Source: Cohnella sp. CFH 77786 (GTDB lineage Bacteria > Bacillota > Bacilli > Paenibacillales > Paenibacillaceae). Taken from it: a DNA stretch of 64,000 nucleotides. The translations under genes and the position numbers were made by a program. Each line of letters starts with the position of its first letter. Positions within the stretch are counted from its first letter, which is position 1. Shown piece by piece: positions 34,394 through 44,109 of this stretch. The notes under the pieces are model-generated. The model ran no database searches and was not told the DNA's origin. It worked only from the letters and a program-made list of their open reading frames with translations. The stretch lies in contig NZ_WJIB01000001.1 in NCBI RefSeq assembly GCF_019400745.1, forward strand, positions 434,001 to 498,000, in the 5' to 3' direction.

Positions 34394-36220
34394 TTACATC
34401 GCCTTGCGTTTCTTTTCTAGGGCCATGATCTCTGTCAAAATTTGCGCGGCGCGCAGATGGTCTCCCGCCCGCTCCGCACGCTGCATCTCTTCTTTGTTTC
34501 GGTCGATTTCCCGGGTCAAGGAGACGAGGCCGACGGTGCGGATGCAATCTTCCAATTCCCGTTCGCCGAACGGTACCTCCATCAGCGCGATGGCGCTTGC
34601 GGCCCTCTCCAGACGGTCGTCCTGCAAATAAGCGACGAAGCGTCCGACGTCGGGTTCGTTGCCTTCGGCAAAGTAGGCGTATAAGTAAGCGGCAAGCGCC
34701 GCGTGCTCCTCCACGTGAAAATCGTCCCCCAGCCGTTCCCGCACCAACGACGCCGTACCCTGGTCCTGCATCATCCACGAGAGCAGCTGTTTTTCGGCTT
34801 GAACGTAGGCTGGCGTCAGCTGCGGCAGTTTGGAGGAAGATCTCTTTTCATTCCATACATTATTCCACGATCCGGCAGGAATATCCCCTGCGTTTCCCAA
34901 TTTCTCCTGCTTCCGAACGTCAAGGACTTCCTGCTTCAGCGTATCGATCGATACGCCGAATTCCTGGGCCAGTTCTTTCAGCAGCAGCTCCCGCTCGGTC
35001 GGGGAATCCCGACGCGCCACGAGGCGGACCGCTTCGCGCAAATACCGGATCTTCCCATCTTCTTCTAGGAGTATATGGGATTTCCTTAAATATATAAGCT
35101 GAAATTTGACGGCGGAAACGGCACCCTCGATGAACTCCCGGACGAAAGCCTCGGGTCCGTGGGCCGTGATGTATTCGTCCGGATCCATCCGTCCCGGAAG
35201 CACGCTGACCCGGACGCGGAATCCCGCGGATTCGAGCAGGGGGATGCTTTTGCGGGCGGCGGCTTGTCCCGCGTCGTCTCCGTCGTAGCAGACGATCGCC
35301 TCTTCCGCGAACCTGCGGAGCAGCGCCGCATGCTCGGCGGTGAGCGCCGTCCCCATGGACGCGACCCCGTTGTGGACGCCGCCCGACCAGGCTTTGATGC
35401 AATCCACGTAGCCTTCGAACAGAACCACCTGCCTGGAACGCCGGATGGCGGCCCGGGCTTCATGAAGCCGGTACAGCGTTCGGCTCTTGTTAAACAGCGG
35501 CGTCTCAGGGGAGTTCAAATACTTCGGCTGTCCGTCTCCGAGCAGCCTCCCCGCGAACGCGGCGACTTTGCCGTCCCCGTCGTGGATCGGGAACATGATC
35601 CGTTCCCGAAACCGGTCGACGTAACCGTCACCCTCTTGTCTACGGGAGAGAAGGCCTCCGCGTTCCATTTCGCCAAGATCGAATTCTTGCCGTTGCAGCG
35701 CCTGGACGAGCATATCCCACCGGGCCGGGGCGAAGCCGATTCCGAATTCCTCGATCAGCTTGTCCGTGAATCCGCGCGAACGCAGATAGTCCATCGCGGG
35801 CTTGCCGGCATCCGTGTTCCGCAGCACGTAATGATACAACTTGGCGGAATAGGCATGGGCTTCGTACAGCGTCTGGCGTTCCTTCTGCATCGGGGTCGGT
35901 TCGTCCTGGCGGACCGGGGTCCAACTGACGGGAATGCCGGCTTCCTCGGCAAGCCTTTTGACCGCCTCGGGAAACGTCTCGCCTTCCATTTCCATCACGA
36001 ACTTGATGACGTTGCCGCCTTTGCCGCAGCCATAGCAATGGTAAATTTGCTTCTCCGGAGTTACGGTGAAGGAAGGTGTTTTCTCCGAATGAAATGGACA
36101 GAGCCCCTTGAGGTATTTGCCGTTCTTCGACAGGTGCACGTATCTGCCGACCGTCTCGGCGATGTCGTGCCGGCGCAGCACCTCGTCGATTACCGTCTGG
36201 GGAATCATGCCGTTGTTCAT
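34394..36220 (-). CDS. dnaG: DNA primase DnaG
   Basis: A 608-residue primase that makes RNA primers at the replication fork. The N-terminal zinc domain has CPFHSEKTPSFTVTPEKQIYHCYGCGKGG (read in parts; CHC2-type ligands Cys40, His43, Cys61, Cys64 by count). The TOPRIM core has VVLFEGYVDCIKAW and CYDGDDAGQAAARKS with EYITAHGPEAF. The C-terminal third (about 450-608) is the helical helicase-binding domain. ATG 36220 has AAGGTGG 7 bases upstream. It lies 33 bases before sigA and 37 bases after yqxD, a conserved block. Confidence 0.97.
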   Translation of the reverse strand: MNNGMIPQTVIDEVLRRHDIAETVGRYVHLSKNGKYLKGLCPFHSEKTPSFTVTPEKQIYHCYGCGKGGNVIKFVMEMEGETFPEAVKRLAEEAGIPVSWTPVRQDEPTPMQKERQTLYEAHAYSAKLYHYVLRNTDAGKPAMDYLRSRGFTDKLIEEFGIGFAPARWDMLVQALQRQEFDLGEMERGGLLSRRQEGDGYVDRFRERIMFPIHDGDGKVAAFAGRLLGDGQPKYLNSPETPLFNKSRTLYRLHEARAAIRRSRQVVLFEGYVDCIKAWSGGVHNGVASMGTALTAEHAALLRRFAEEAIVCYDGDDAGQAAARKSIPLLESAGFRVRVSVLPGRMDPDEYITAHGPEAFVREFIEGAVSAVKFQLIYLRKSHILLEEDGKIRYLREAVRLVARRDSPTERELLLKELAQEFGVSIDTLKQEVLDVRKQEKLGNAGDIPAGSWNNVWNEKRSSSKLPQLTPAYVQAEKQLLSWMMQDQGTASLVRERLGDDFHVEEHAALAAYLYAYFAEGNEPDVGRFVAYLQDDRLERAASAIALMEVPFGERELEDCIRTVGLVSLTREIDRNKEEMQRAERAGDHLRAAQILTEIMALEKKRKAM

Positions 36221-36257
36221 GTAAGACCACCTTCTTCAATGCACGTAATACAATTCG

Positions 36258-36719
36258 CTACCGATTTCGATTCTCCTGCTCGCCTCGCAGCAGAGCTGTC
36301 AGTTTTTGTTGAAACCTGATCCTATCCTCGTCGGTAAAAGCGGGCGGGCCCTTGGTCCTCACGCCTCCCCGGCGCAGCTTCGCGGAAAAATGCCGCTGTT
36401 CGAGCAATCCCGCGATGTCGGTATCCCGGATTTCCTTCCCGCGCGGCGTCAAAACCGCGGCTCCCCGTGACAGCCCCAGCGCGGCCAATCCGTAATCCCC
36501 CGTGACGAGCACGTCGCTCGGCTGCAGCACATTGGCGATATACAAATCCGCGGCCTGATCGCCGGCGTCCACGGTGACGACCTGCACGCGATCTTCCGGC
36601 ACCAGCACGTGGGCATGGCTGGAGACGAGAAGCGCCGTCGCCCCGCACGACCGCACGGTCCGCGCGATTTCCGGCTTGACGGGACAAGCGTCGCCGTCCA
36701 CGACCACCCGGTTTCGCAT
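36258..36719 (-). CDS. yqxD: YaiI/YqxD family (DUF188) protein
   Basis: A 153-residue protein of the UPF0178 family: VVVDGDACPVKPEI at the N-terminus, then VTVDAGDQAADLYIANVLQPSDVLVTGDYGLAALGL (read in parts), with a basic C-terminus ending RFQQKLTALL. The Asp-rich pattern resembles PIN-like nucleases, but activity is not established. ATG 36719 is used because it directly precedes the conserved N-terminus and follows GGTGG. A longer frame to 36779 lacks a ribosome site. Position before dnaG is conserved in Bacillales. Confidence 0.88.
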   Translation of the reverse strand: MRNRVVVDGDACPVKPEIARTVRSCGATALLVSSHAHVLVPEDRVQVVTVDAGDQAADLYIANVLQPSDVLVTGDYGLAALGLSRGAAVLTPRGKEIRDTDIAGLLEQRHFSAKLRRGGVRTKGPPAFTDEDRIRFQQKLTALLRGEQENRNR

Positions 36720-36958
36720 CGGATCCACCGGAATCACCACCCGCTTACCCAAAGTTTGCCGTACTATTATATACGTCAACGAGCTTCAAAATCCTGCCGC
36801 CGATTCATCAAATTTTATCATAATACCCGCTGGCCTCCCGCGTGTCAAGGCCCAGATAATGGATGACAAAAGGACGTAATGCCTATCCCTGCGGACACGA
36901 AGCGAAAATAATTCCCAAAAAGCGACGTTGCTTCTTGGCGTTAAGGCGCCCGCTGCCG

Positions 36959-36985
36959 AAAAAACACCGCCGCGATTCGCGGCGA
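36959..36985 (-). terminator. Intrinsic terminator of yqfL
   Basis: On the minus strand CGCCGCGA and TCGCGGCG pair around one to two bases, followed by GTGTTTTTT. Confidence 0.85.
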
Positions 36986-36995
36986 TGCCTTGGAT

Positions 36996-37802
36996 CTAAC
37001 GTTGGAACCGCTCCATGATGAGGCTCGCCGTTTCTTCGACCGCCTTGTTCGAAACGTCGATCACCATGCAGCCGATTTTGTCCATGACTTCCCGGGCATG
37101 GCGAAGCTCACGTTCGATCCGTTCGGAAGTCGCGTACGACGCCGTGTCGGGCAGCCCGAGCGCCTTCAGCCTCTCCTTGCGTATCGCGTTCAAAGCCTCC
37201 GTGTTGATGGTGAGCCCGACCACCTTGAACGGGGAAACGGTGAACAGCTCTTTGGGAGGAACCAATTCGGGCACGAGCGGCACGTTCGCGACCTTGAAGG
37301 TTTTATGGGCCAGCACCATGGACAGCGGCGTCTTGGACGTGCGGGATACGCCGATGAGCACGATATCGGCCTTGTGAATGCCCGTAACGTCCCGCGCATC
37401 GTCGTACTTGACGGCGAACTCCACCGCCTCCACCTTGCGGAAATAATCGGCGTCAAGCACGTGGTTCAAGCCGGGCTGATGCCGGGATTCCCGGCCGAAA
37501 CGCTCCTCCAGCCGGCCGATCAGCGTGCCGAGCAGATCGATGGCGGTTACGCCCCGCCGGGCTGCCTCTGCGACGATGTGATCACGCAGCGACGGAATGA
37601 CCAGCGTATACAGCACCATCCCGAGATCCTCTTCCGCGGCGGCCAGCACCGCATCGATTCCTTCCGGTGAATGGATGAACGCGGCCCGGCGGATTTGGAC
37701 CGACAGCGGGTGAAACTGGGCGGCCGCCGCCCGAACCGCAAGCTCGCCGGTATCCCCGGCGGAGTCGGACACGACATAAACGGTTACGCTCGTTTGCGTC
37801 AT
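36996..37802 (-). CDS. yqfL: PEP synthase/PPDK regulatory kinase-phosphorylase (DUF299)
   Basis: A 268-residue DUF299 protein. The P-loop-like motif IGVSRTSKTPLS lies near residue 150, after ARDVTGIHKADIVL; the opening VYVVSDSAGDTGELAVRAAAAQF is also typical. Members add and remove phosphate on a threonine of pyruvate phosphate dikinase or PEP synthase, using ADP as phosphate donor. B. subtilis YqfL lies next to ccpN, whose gene is absent here. ATG 37802 lies 33 bases after glyS, so it is probably in the glyQS operon. Confidence 0.92.
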   Translation of the reverse strand: MTQTSVTVYVVSDSAGDTGELAVRAAAAQFHPLSVQIRRAAFIHSPEGIDAVLAAAEEDLGMVLYTLVIPSLRDHIVAEAARRGVTAIDLLGTLIGRLEERFGRESRHQPGLNHVLDADYFRKVEAVEFAVKYDDARDVTGIHKADIVLIGVSRTSKTPLSMVLAHKTFKVANVPLVPELVPPKELFTVSPFKVVGLTINTEALNAIRKERLKALGLPDTASYATSERIERELRHAREVMDKIGCMVIDVSNKAVEETASLIMERFQR

Positions 37803-37835
37803 CTCGCGATTTTCCCTCCCGGTCCGAAGCCGCGG

Positions 37836-39920
37836 TTATCCCGCCAGCTTCGAGAAGTCCGCGAACGATTTGACGTCGTCCGCGATCAGGCCGAGCAAGG
37901 ACAGCCGGTTCGCTCGCACCGCTTCGTCTTCCGCCATGACCATGACCGCCTCGAAATAACGGGCAATCGGCGCGCTCAGTTCCGACAGCGCGGACAAGGC
38001 GTCGTCCATGCGCGCTTCCGCGATCGCCGCAGCGTACTTGCCGTGTACGTTCCGCCAAGCGACGTGCAATTCGCCTTCCGACGGATCGGAGAATAGCGCC
38101 GGATCGACACGCCGCGAGTCCGACTTGGCCGCCAGGTTGCAGACCCGGTTGATCGCTTCGGCCACGGGTCGGAACGCTTCCTTGCGGTCTTCGGCGGTTT
38201 GCTTCTGAAGGGCGTGGGCCCGCAGCAGCGTCTTCCGGACGTCGCCGGCCGCGCCGGTACCCAGCACGGCATCGATTACGTCGTAGCGGATGCCTTGCTC
38301 GGTCAACACGTTTTTCACGCGCAGCGCGAAAAACTCCTGCATGTCCTTGCGGATCCCCGCGATGTCCCGTTTCAGGCCGCGAGCCGCCAGAACGTCGAGA
38401 GCGATGTCGAACAGCTCCGCCAGCGGAAGTTCGAACTCATGCTCCAAGAGCGTGGACACGATTCCTGCCGCTTGCCGCCGCAGCGCGTAGGGATCCTGTG
38501 AGCCCGTCGGCACGATGCCGATGGAGAAGCAGCCGGCGATCGTGTCGATTTTATCGGCGATGCCGACGATGGCTCCGACCGGGGAAGCCGGAGGGCGATC
38601 CCCCGCGTTGCGCGGCGAGTAGTGCTCGTTGATGGCCCGGGCGACGGCTTCCCGCTCGCCGGCCTTGCGGGCGTAATCTTCGCCCATGATTCCCTGCAGC
38701 TCCGGGAACTCATAAACCATCTGGGAAACCAGGTCGAATTTGCAGATGTCCGCCGTGCGGCTCACGTCCGCCTTGACCGCATCGTCCGCCGCCAGCCGAT
38801 CTGCCAACCGGTCGGCTACGGCGCGCATCCGGCGCACCTTGTCGGCCACCGTACCCAGCTCCTCGTGATAGACGATGTTCTCCAGCTTCGCCAGCGCGTC
38901 GGGAATCGCCAGCTTCTTATCTTCCTCATAGAAGAACTTCGCATCGGACAAGCGGGCCCGCAGCACCTTCTCGTTGCCGCGGGAAACGACGTCAAGGGAC
39001 AGCGAGTCCCCGTTCCGCACGGTCACGAAGTAGGGCTGCAGCTTGCCTTCCCGGTTGAGAACCGGAAAATACCGCTGATGCTCGCGCATCGAAGTGATCA
39101 GCACTTCCTGAGGGATGTCGAGGAACGAAGGATCGAAGGAACCCGTCAGCACGGTCGGCGTTTCGACGAGGAAAAGCACTTCCTCGAGCAGGTCGTCCTT
39201 CACCGCGATCTGCCAGTCCTTGTCTTCAGACAGCTTCCGGATTCCTTGCACGATCGCGGCTTCCCGTTCCGCCACGTCGGCCAGCACGTGCTGCTCTCTC
39301 AAGCGCTCCACGTAATCTTGCGGTTCCCGGATTTCCGTCTCGCCGCCGAGGAATCGATGTCCCCGCGTGATTCGCCCGGAAGCGACGCCCGCGATTTCCA
39401 GCGGCACGACTTCCGTTCCGTGCAGCGCGACCAGCCAGCGGATCGGGCGTACGTAACGGAGCTCGTAGCTGCCCCACCGCATGCTCTTCGGAAACGTAAG
39501 GGAGGTGACCAGGGCCGTAAGCGCTTCGGGAAGCAGCGCGGCGGTTTCGACGCCCTTGCTGCTCTTATTCGCGTACACATATTCGACGCCGCCGAGCTCC
39601 TTGAAGATCAGGGCCTCCGGCTCGACGCCGTTGCTTCTGGAGAATCCGCGGGCGGCTTTGGTCCAGACGCCGTTCTCGTCCAGCGCGATTTTGCGGGCCG
39701 GTCCTTTGACCTCTTCGTTCACGTCCTCCTGGCGGTCGGCCACCCCGACCGCGAGCACGGCCAGCCGCCGGGGGGTCGCGTAGGCGCGCACCTCTTCATA
39801 GGCGAGCCGGCTGGACTGAAGCCATTTCTCGGCCTTGTCCTTGAGCTGCTCCATGGCCGCGCGGACGAAACGGGCGGGCACTTCCTCCAGCCCGATTTCA
39901 AGAAGAAGATCCTTAGGCAT
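37836..39920 (-). CDS. glyS: Glycyl-tRNA synthetase beta subunit
   Basis: A 694-residue beta chain of the alpha2beta2 bacterial GlyRS. The N-terminus [22 protein letters not shown] and the stretches [23 protein letters not shown] and [11 protein letters not shown] are family signatures. An HD-like domain is in the middle ([27 protein letters not shown], read in parts), and the C-terminal anticodon-binding region ends with [21 protein letters not shown]. It starts inside the end of glyQ (8-base overlap), so the subunits are translationally coupled and under the same T-box. Confidence 0.97.
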   Translation of the reverse strand: MPKDLLLEIGLEEVPARFVRAAMEQLKDKAEKWLQSSRLAYEEVRAYATPRRLAVLAVGVADRQEDVNEEVKGPARKIALDENGVWTKAARGFSRSNGVEPEALIFKELGGVEYVYANKSSKGVETAALLPEALTALVTSLTFPKSMRWGSYELRYVRPIRWLVALHGTEVVPLEIAGVASGRITRGHRFLGGETEIREPQDYVERLREQHVLADVAEREAAIVQGIRKLSEDKDWQIAVKDDLLEEVLFLVETPTVLTGSFDPSFLDIPQEVLITSMREHQRYFPVLNREGKLQPYFVTVRNGDSLSLDVVSRGNEKVLRARLSDAKFFYEEDKKLAIPDALAKLENIVYHEELGTVADKVRRMRAVADRLADRLAADDAVKADVSRTADICKFDLVSQMVYEFPELQGIMGEDYARKAGEREAVARAINEHYSPRNAGDRPPASPVGAIVGIADKIDTIAGCFSIGIVPTGSQDPYALRRQAAGIVSTLLEHEFELPLAELFDIALDVLAARGLKRDIAGIRKDMQEFFALRVKNVLTEQGIRYDVIDAVLGTGAAGDVRKTLLRAHALQKQTAEDRKEAFRPVAEAINRVCNLAAKSDSRRVDPALFSDPSEGELHVAWRNVHGKYAAAIAEARMDDALSALSELSAPIARYFEAVMVMAEDEAVRANRLSLLGLIADDVKSFADFSKLAG

Positions 39921-40800
39921 GTTGGTCAGCTCCTTTCTTGAGCAGGGGGAATCCGAGCCGTTCCCGCTCCTGCAAGTACGTCGCGGCCACTTGCCGCGAC
40001 AGGTTGCGCACCCGGGTGATATAGCCCGTCCGTTCCGTTACGCTGATGGCGCCGCGCGCATCGAGCAGGTTAAACGTATGCGAGCATTTGAGCGCGTAAT
40101 CGTAAGCGGGATACACGAGATTTTGCTCCATGGCCCGTTTGGATTCCGTTTCGTACGTCGAAAATAACTGGAACAGCATCGGCACGTCCGATACCTCGAA
40201 CGTGTATTTGGAATGCTCGTACTCCTGCTGGCGGAAAACGTCTCCGTACGTGATGCCGTCGACCCACTCCAGGTCGAACACGTTCTCCTTCGCCTGGATG
40301 TAGGACGCCAGCCTCTCCATGCCGTACGTGATTTCGACCGACACGGGGTGGCAGTCGATGCCGCCGACCTGCTGGAAATACGTGAACTGGGTCACTTCCA
40401 TGCCGTCCAGCCATACCTCCCATCCGAGTCCCCAAGCTCCCAAGCCCGGATGCTCCCAATTGTCTTCGACGAAGCGGATATCGTGATGGCGGGGGTCGAT
40501 GCCCAGCCGCTTCAGGCTTTCGAGATAGATTTCCTGAATATTGTCCGGGGACGGCTTCATGATCACCTGGAATTGATGATGCTGGTACAGCCGGTTCGGG
40601 TTCTCCCCATACCGCCCGTCCGCGGGGCGTCGGGACGGCTCCACGTACGCCACGTTCCAAGGCTCAGGGCCGATCGAACGAAGGAAGGTCATGGGATTCA
40701 GCGTGCCCGCGCCTTTCTCCGTGTCGTACGGCTGCACGACGATGCAGTTTTGCTCCGCCCAGAACTGCTGGAGCGTCAACGTCATTTGCTGGAAATTCAT
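39913..40800 (-). CDS. glyQ: Glycyl-tRNA synthetase alpha subunit
   Basis: A 295-residue catalytic alpha chain. Signatures are [31 protein letters not shown] (read in parts), [47 protein letters not shown] and [19 protein letters not shown]. These form the class II aminoacylation site. AAGGAGA lies about 8 bases before ATG 40800. The messenger begins about 430 bases upstream with a glycine T-box, and a 95-bp two-hairpin repeat lies between the T-box terminator and this start codon. Confidence 0.98.
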   Translation of the reverse strand: MNFQQMTLTLQQFWAEQNCIVVQPYDTEKGAGTLNPMTFLRSIGPEPWNVAYVEPSRRPADGRYGENPNRLYQHHQFQVIMKPSPDNIQEIYLESLKRLGIDPRHHDIRFVEDNWEHPGLGAWGLGWEVWLDGMEVTQFTYFQQVGGIDCHPVSVEITYGMERLASYIQAKENVFDLEWVDGITYGDVFRQQEYEHSKYTFEVSDVPMLFQLFSTYETESKRAMEQNLVYPAYDYALKCSHTFNLLDARGAISVTERTGYITRVRNLSRQVAATYLQERERLGFPLLKKGADQHA

Positions 40801-40905
40801 GGTTCAGATCTCTCCTTCTTGGCTTTGAGGGCTCCCGAAAAGAAAATCGGATCAAGCTCGGCAGGGGGCGCGCCGTACGGGAGCAATAGCAAACTTCCCG
40901 AATGG

Positions 40906-41000
40906 CCAAGTAAAACGGCTACGCCGTCCTGATCGGACGGATAGACGGTTTATCGAGGTGATTCAGAAAAGTATAGCGAATTTTATACTTTCTGAATCAC
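40906..41000 (-). repeat. 95-bp two-hairpin repeat, copy B, inside the glyQS leader
   Basis: On the minus strand this block starts GTGATTCAGAAAGTAT and ends GCCGTTTTACTTGG. It matches copy A at 7409-7503 in 84 of 95 positions by hand alignment, including the unequal A3/T4 bulge in the first stem. It lies directly after the T-box terminator T-run and about 105 bases before glyQ, so it would be transcribed whenever the T-box reads through. Confidence 0.85.
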
Positions 41001-41002
41001 CA

Positions 41003-41232
41003 AAAAGCTCCCGTCTCTACGTCCGCGCGCGCAGACGTAGGGACGGGAGCTTCATTCCCGCGGTTCCACCCTACTTGGTCCCGGATCCGTGAACGGCCCG
41101 AAACCCGCTTTTTCCGAAATCGCCTCTCCGGAGCGCCCTTCGCCCGGTCCGTCCGTCCGGGCTCGCACTCTCCCCGGCTCGCTTGGCTGCCGACGGTAAC
41201 CGGCTACTTTCTCCTTCATCGAGAACCTTATT
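41003..41232 (-). promoter_or_regulatory. Glycine T-box leader of glyQS
   Basis: The T-box sequence GGGTGGAACCGCGGG is at 41057-41071 (minus strand). Stem I starts with GATGAAGGAGAAAGTAG, and the apical part has GAGCCGGGGAGAGTGCGAGC. The bases GAAGGGCGCTCCGGAG put the probable specifier codon GGC (glycine) at 41135-41137. The terminator pairs AAGCTCCCGTC with GACGGGAGCTT (41003-41052), with an inner hairpin and a T5 tail. Uncharged tRNA-Gly should favour the antiterminator and let glyQS be transcribed. The specifier assignment rests on layout alone. Confidence 0.92.
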
Positions 41233-41238
41233 GATGCC

Positions 41239-41267
41239 ATTCTATCCAACCGGATCGGGATTGTCAA
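41239..41267 (-). promoter_or_regulatory. Promoter of glyQS inside the recO 3' end
   Basis: TTGACA (41262-41267, minus strand) and TAGAAT (41239-41244) are 17 bases apart. The recO stop codon TAG forms the first three bases of the -10 box, so the promoter is embedded in the recO coding sequence. Confidence 0.85.
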
Positions 41268-42057
41268 ACCCGCGGTTTTCCCGGACTCCGGACTCCGGCG
41301 GCCGGCCGAGCAGTTCGCCGTGCCGCTCCAGCTGATCGAGAAATTGACGGGATTTGAGGTTTAAGCCGAGGTGAGTGTCCATCCAGCGGCGCAAGGCCAG
41401 CTGTAGCTGCCGCTTGGAACTCTCCTTGAGCGCGATGTTCCCGAGCCTCGCAAGATCGAGCCCAACGAACAGCCGCAGCAGCTTCCAGACCGCCTCGTCG
41501 AGCTCGAGCGCCCCCGGGTCGCGGTGCCGGCACGTTGGGCAGAGGGCTCCTCCGACGGCCGGACTGAAGCGGAAATCCCCTTCCGTCCTTCCGCAGCCCG
41601 CGCATTCGTCCAGCGCCGGCAAATAGCCGGACGCCCCGGCGATTTTCATTTCATAAACCCTCAGGAGCACGGCTGGATCCTTGCCTTCCGCCAGACCGGT
41701 CAGGCATGCCTTCAGCTGGCGGAACAGATAAGCTCCGGCATCCTCTTCCCCGACCGCCCGGTCCGTGAGCTCCGCCGCGTACGCGGCGTAAGCCGGCCCT
41801 TCCAAGCCTTCCCTCAGCTCGCGAAAAGGTTCGATGATTTCGCCGCTGTTGAGCGTCCCGAGCGAGCCGGATTTATAGAACGAATATTCCCCGTATGTAA
41901 ACAATTGCGCCAGCGCGCCGTACCGGCTTTTGGGCTTGCGAGCCCCCCGGACGACGAGTCCCTGCTTGCCGTGCGATTCCGTCAACAAGGTCACGATCTT
42001 GTTGCCTTCCCCGTAGTCCGTGCTGCGGATGACGATTCCTTCCACCCGATAGAGCAT
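41242..42057 (-). CDS. recO: DNA repair protein RecO
   Basis: A 271-residue mediator of RecFOR recombination, which helps load RecA on SSB-coated DNA. The N-terminal OB fold reads YRVEGIVIRSTDYGEGNKIVTLLT, followed by GARKPKSRYGALAQLFTYGEY. A helical middle carries the zinc site CAGCGRTEG...CPTC (two CxxC pairs near residues 150 and 173). The C-terminus has KSRQFLDQL. ATG 42057 has GAGAGG upstream. As in Bacillus it follows era and yqzL; its last codons contain the glyQS promoter. Confidence 0.93.
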   Translation of the reverse strand: MLYRVEGIVIRSTDYGEGNKIVTLLTESHGKQGLVVRGARKPKSRYGALAQLFTYGEYSFYKSGSLGTLNSGEIIEPFRELREGLEGPAYAAYAAELTDRAVGEEDAGAYLFRQLKACLTGLAEGKDPAVLLRVYEMKIAGASGYLPALDECAGCGRTEGDFRFSPAVGGALCPTCRHRDPGALELDEAVWKLLRLFVGLDLARLGNIALKESSKRQLQLALRRWMDTHLGLNLKSRQFLDQLERHGELLGRPPESGVRENRGFDNPDPVG

Positions 42058-42123
42058 CGATCAACCTCTCCCCACGGCTCCCTCGGCCGCAGTACCCCTC
42101 ATACGTCTCCCGCGATACCGCCG

Positions 42124-42282
42124 TTACGGCGGCACCGCCTCCTCCGGGGCACCGCCGGTTCCCTCCTCCGGGATTTCGGAAGGCGGCGTGTCGGCGGACC
42201 CGAGCGCATCCATTTCCTTGTACAGCAAATAGGCTTCAATATCTCCGGTTTTCGTAAACACGTGCCAAGTGAAATCCCGCAC
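42124..42282 (-). CDS. yqzL: YqzL-like small protein
   Basis: A 52-residue protein that I translated by hand from GTG 42282 to TAA 42124. It reads VRDFTWHVFTKTGDIEAYLL then YKEMDALGSADTPPSEIPEE and a Gly/Pro/Glu tail. The opening DFTWxVFxxTGxIxxYLLxKE is that of YqzL, a small conserved protein always found between era and recO in Bacillales; its function is unknown. GAGAGG lies about 10 bases upstream. The acidic tail contains GGAGGAGG-rich codons, which is coincidental. Confidence 0.82.
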   Translation of the reverse strand: MRDFTWHVFTKTGDIEAYLLYKEMDALGSADTPPSEIPEEGTGGAPEEAVPP

Positions 42283-42381
42283 AGCGCTTCATCCTCTCCG
42301 GGCGGAAATGACATGCTCTTACCCGTTTTAGGATGTCCCGCCGCGCGCCGGGTATCCGCCTCGGCCGCAGCCGGAAACCGC

Positions 42382-43278
42382 TTATTCGTGCCGGAATCCG
42401 AGCGATTTGAGCACCGACTCGCGGTTGCGCCAGTCTTTTTTCACCTTGACCCACAGCTCCAAGAAGATTTTGGAGCCGAGCAGCCGTTCCATGTCCTCGC
42501 GGGCCAGCTTGCCGATTTCCCGCAGCAGCGCCCCTTGTTTGCCGATCACGATCCCTTTTTGCGAATCCCGCTCCACGTAAATGACGGCGCCGACGTTCAC
42601 GACCCCGTTATCGCCCGTTCCCATGCTTTCGATTTCGACCGCGATCGAGTGGGGCACTTCCTCGCGGGTAAGCTGGAGGATTTTCTCGCGGATCAGCTCG
42701 GCGCACACGAACTGCTCCGGATGGTCGGTCACCTGGTCGGCCGGGTAATACATCGGGCCCTCATCCAAATATTTGCCCACCTGCTCCAGAAGCGCGTTCA
42801 CGTTGTTGCCTTGCAGCGCCGATACGGGCACGATTTCCGCGAAATCATGCAGCTTGCGGTATGTCTCGATGATCGGCAGCAGCGCTTCCGGATGCACCTT
42901 GTCGATTTTGTTGAGCACCAGGAACACCGGCGTACTGACGTTCTTCAGGCGTTCGATGATGAAGCGGTCGCCGCCCCCGAGCTCTTCCGTAACGTCGATC
43001 AGAAACAGCACAGCGTCCACTTCCTCCAGCGCGCTGATGGCCGCTTTGACCATGTAATCCCCGAGTTTGGAGAACGGCTTATGGATGCCCGGCGTGTCCA
43101 GGAACACGATCTGCATGTCTTCCGTCGTGTAGACGCCGTGGATTTTGTTTCTCGTCGTTTGCGGCTTGTCCGACATGATGGCGATTTTCTGGCCGATTAC
43201 CTGGTTCATCAGCGTGGACTTGCCTACGTTCGGCCTTCCTACGATCGCCACGAAGCCGGATTTGAAGCCCTCTTTCAT
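42382..43278 (-). CDS. era: GTPase Era
   Basis: A 298-residue essential GTPase that binds 16S rRNA near its 3' end and assists 30S assembly. G1 is [14 protein letters not shown], the switch region is [11 protein letters not shown]3 is [11 protein letters not shown]4 is LNKIDKV, and G5 is VSALQGN. The C-terminal KH domain has [12 protein letters not shown] and [42 protein letters not shown] (read in parts). ATG 43278 is 13 bases past the cdd stop, so it belongs to the cdd-era-yqzL-recO group. Confidence 0.97.
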   Translation of the reverse strand: MKEGFKSGFVAIVGRPNVGKSTLMNQVIGQKIAIMSDKPQTTRNKIHGVYTTEDMQIVFLDTPGIHKPFSKLGDYMVKAAISALEEVDAVLFLIDVTEELGGGDRFIIERLKNVSTPVFLVLNKIDKVHPEALLPIIETYRKLHDFAEIVPVSALQGNNVNALLEQVGKYLDEGPMYYPADQVTDHPEQFVCAELIREKILQLTREEVPHSIAVEIESMGTGDNGVVNVGAVIYVERDSQKGIVIGKQGALLREIGKLAREDMERLLGSKIFLELWVKVKKDWRNRESVLKSLGFRHE

Positions 43279-43291
43279 TCCGTTTCGCTCC

Positions 43292-43714
43292 TCATTTTCG
43301 CAAGTCCCGGTTGGTGAATGCTCCGGGCAGCAGCTCTTCCACGGTTGTGATGCGATAATCCCCGCGCAGGTTGCCCATCACGACGGGCATGTCGGGCCGG
43401 CACAGCTCCGCCATCACTTGGCGGCAGACGCCGCAAGGGGTAATCGGCGAGTCCGTGTCCCCGATTACCGCCGCGACTTGGAACTCGCCCGGCTGCCGGC
43501 CGTCCGCGATGGCCCTGAACAAAGCCGTCCGTTCGGCGCAGTTCGTCGGGCTGTAAGCCGCGTTCTCCACGTTGCAGCCCGCGTGCAGATGTCCGTCGGC
43601 GTCCATGAACACGGCGCCGACGCGGAAATTCGAATAAGGAACGTACGCTTTCGCGTACACTTCCTTGGCTGCCTCCAGCAGCCGGATCGGATCCCATTGC
43701 CTCTGTCCCGTCAT
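43292..43714 (-). CDS. cdd: Cytidine deaminase
   Basis: A 140-residue zinc enzyme that converts cytidine and deoxycytidine to uridine forms in pyrimidine salvage. The signatures are complete: [12 protein letters not shown] at the N-terminus, the zinc and proton-shuttle motif [19 protein letters not shown] (Cys and Glu), and [13 protein letters not shown] (two zinc Cys). ATG 43714 follows GAGAGGGG; the long frame upstream is a shadow of dgkA. The position between dgkA and era is the same as in B. subtilis. Confidence 0.96.
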   Translation of the reverse strand: MTGQRQWDPIRLLEAAKEVYAKAYVPYSNFRVGAVFMDADGHLHAGCNVENAAYSPTNCAERTALFRAIADGRQPGEFQVAAVIGDTDSPITPCGVCRQVMAELCRPDMPVVMGNLRGDYRITTVEELLPGAFTNRDLRK

Positions 43715-43734
43715 CTTCCGGTTCCCCTCTCGTC

Positions 43735-44109
43735 CTATCCGAATATCGTCCGCCATAGCGGCGGCCCCAATACGGCCGATCCGGCGGCGGCCGCGAACAG
43801 CGAGGCGACGAGCACGGCGCCGGCCGCCGCGTCCTTCGCGGCTTTCGCCAGCGGGTGCTCGGCCCTTGTCGCCAAATCGACCGTCCGTTCCACCGCCGTA
43901 TTGATCAGCTCTGCGGTCCATACGCCGGCCGCGGCGGCGCCCAGCCAAAGCCAATCCGACAGCCCCACGCGGAGCCATAAGCCCGCGGCCGCGACGACCG
44001 CCGCGGCGGCCACGTGAAACCTCATGTTCCTCTCGTTGCGGATCGCGTATGCGATTCCCCTAAGGGCAAACCCGAACGAAACGATCCAGGGAGTACGCGG
44101 ACGGTTCAC
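43735..44109 (-). CDS. dgkA: Diacylglycerol/undecaprenol kinase
   Basis: A 124-residue membrane enzyme with three helices (about 31-49, 51-68 and 95-117). The family motif ELINTAVERTVDLATRAEHPLAKAAKDAAAGAVL (read in parts) includes the catalytic Glu and the Lys/Asp pair. In Gram-positive bacteria this family phosphorylates undecaprenol rather than diacylglycerol. The N-terminal WIVSFGFALRGIAYAIRNERNMRFH is typical. ATG 44109 overlaps the ybeY stop (ATGA). Confidence 0.93.
   Translation of the reverse strand: MNRPRTPWIVSFGFALRGIAYAIRNERNMRFHVAAAAVVAAAGLWLRVGLSDWLWLGAAAAGVWTAELINTAVERTVDLATRAEHPLAKAAKDAAAGAVLVASLFAAAAGSAVLGPPLWRTIFG

Noticed and set aside
42124..42381. A longer gene between era and recO
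   Set aside because: Only the 52-residue YqzL frame has a conserved start and ribosome site; the longer 71- and 72-codon frames overlap it in other phases.
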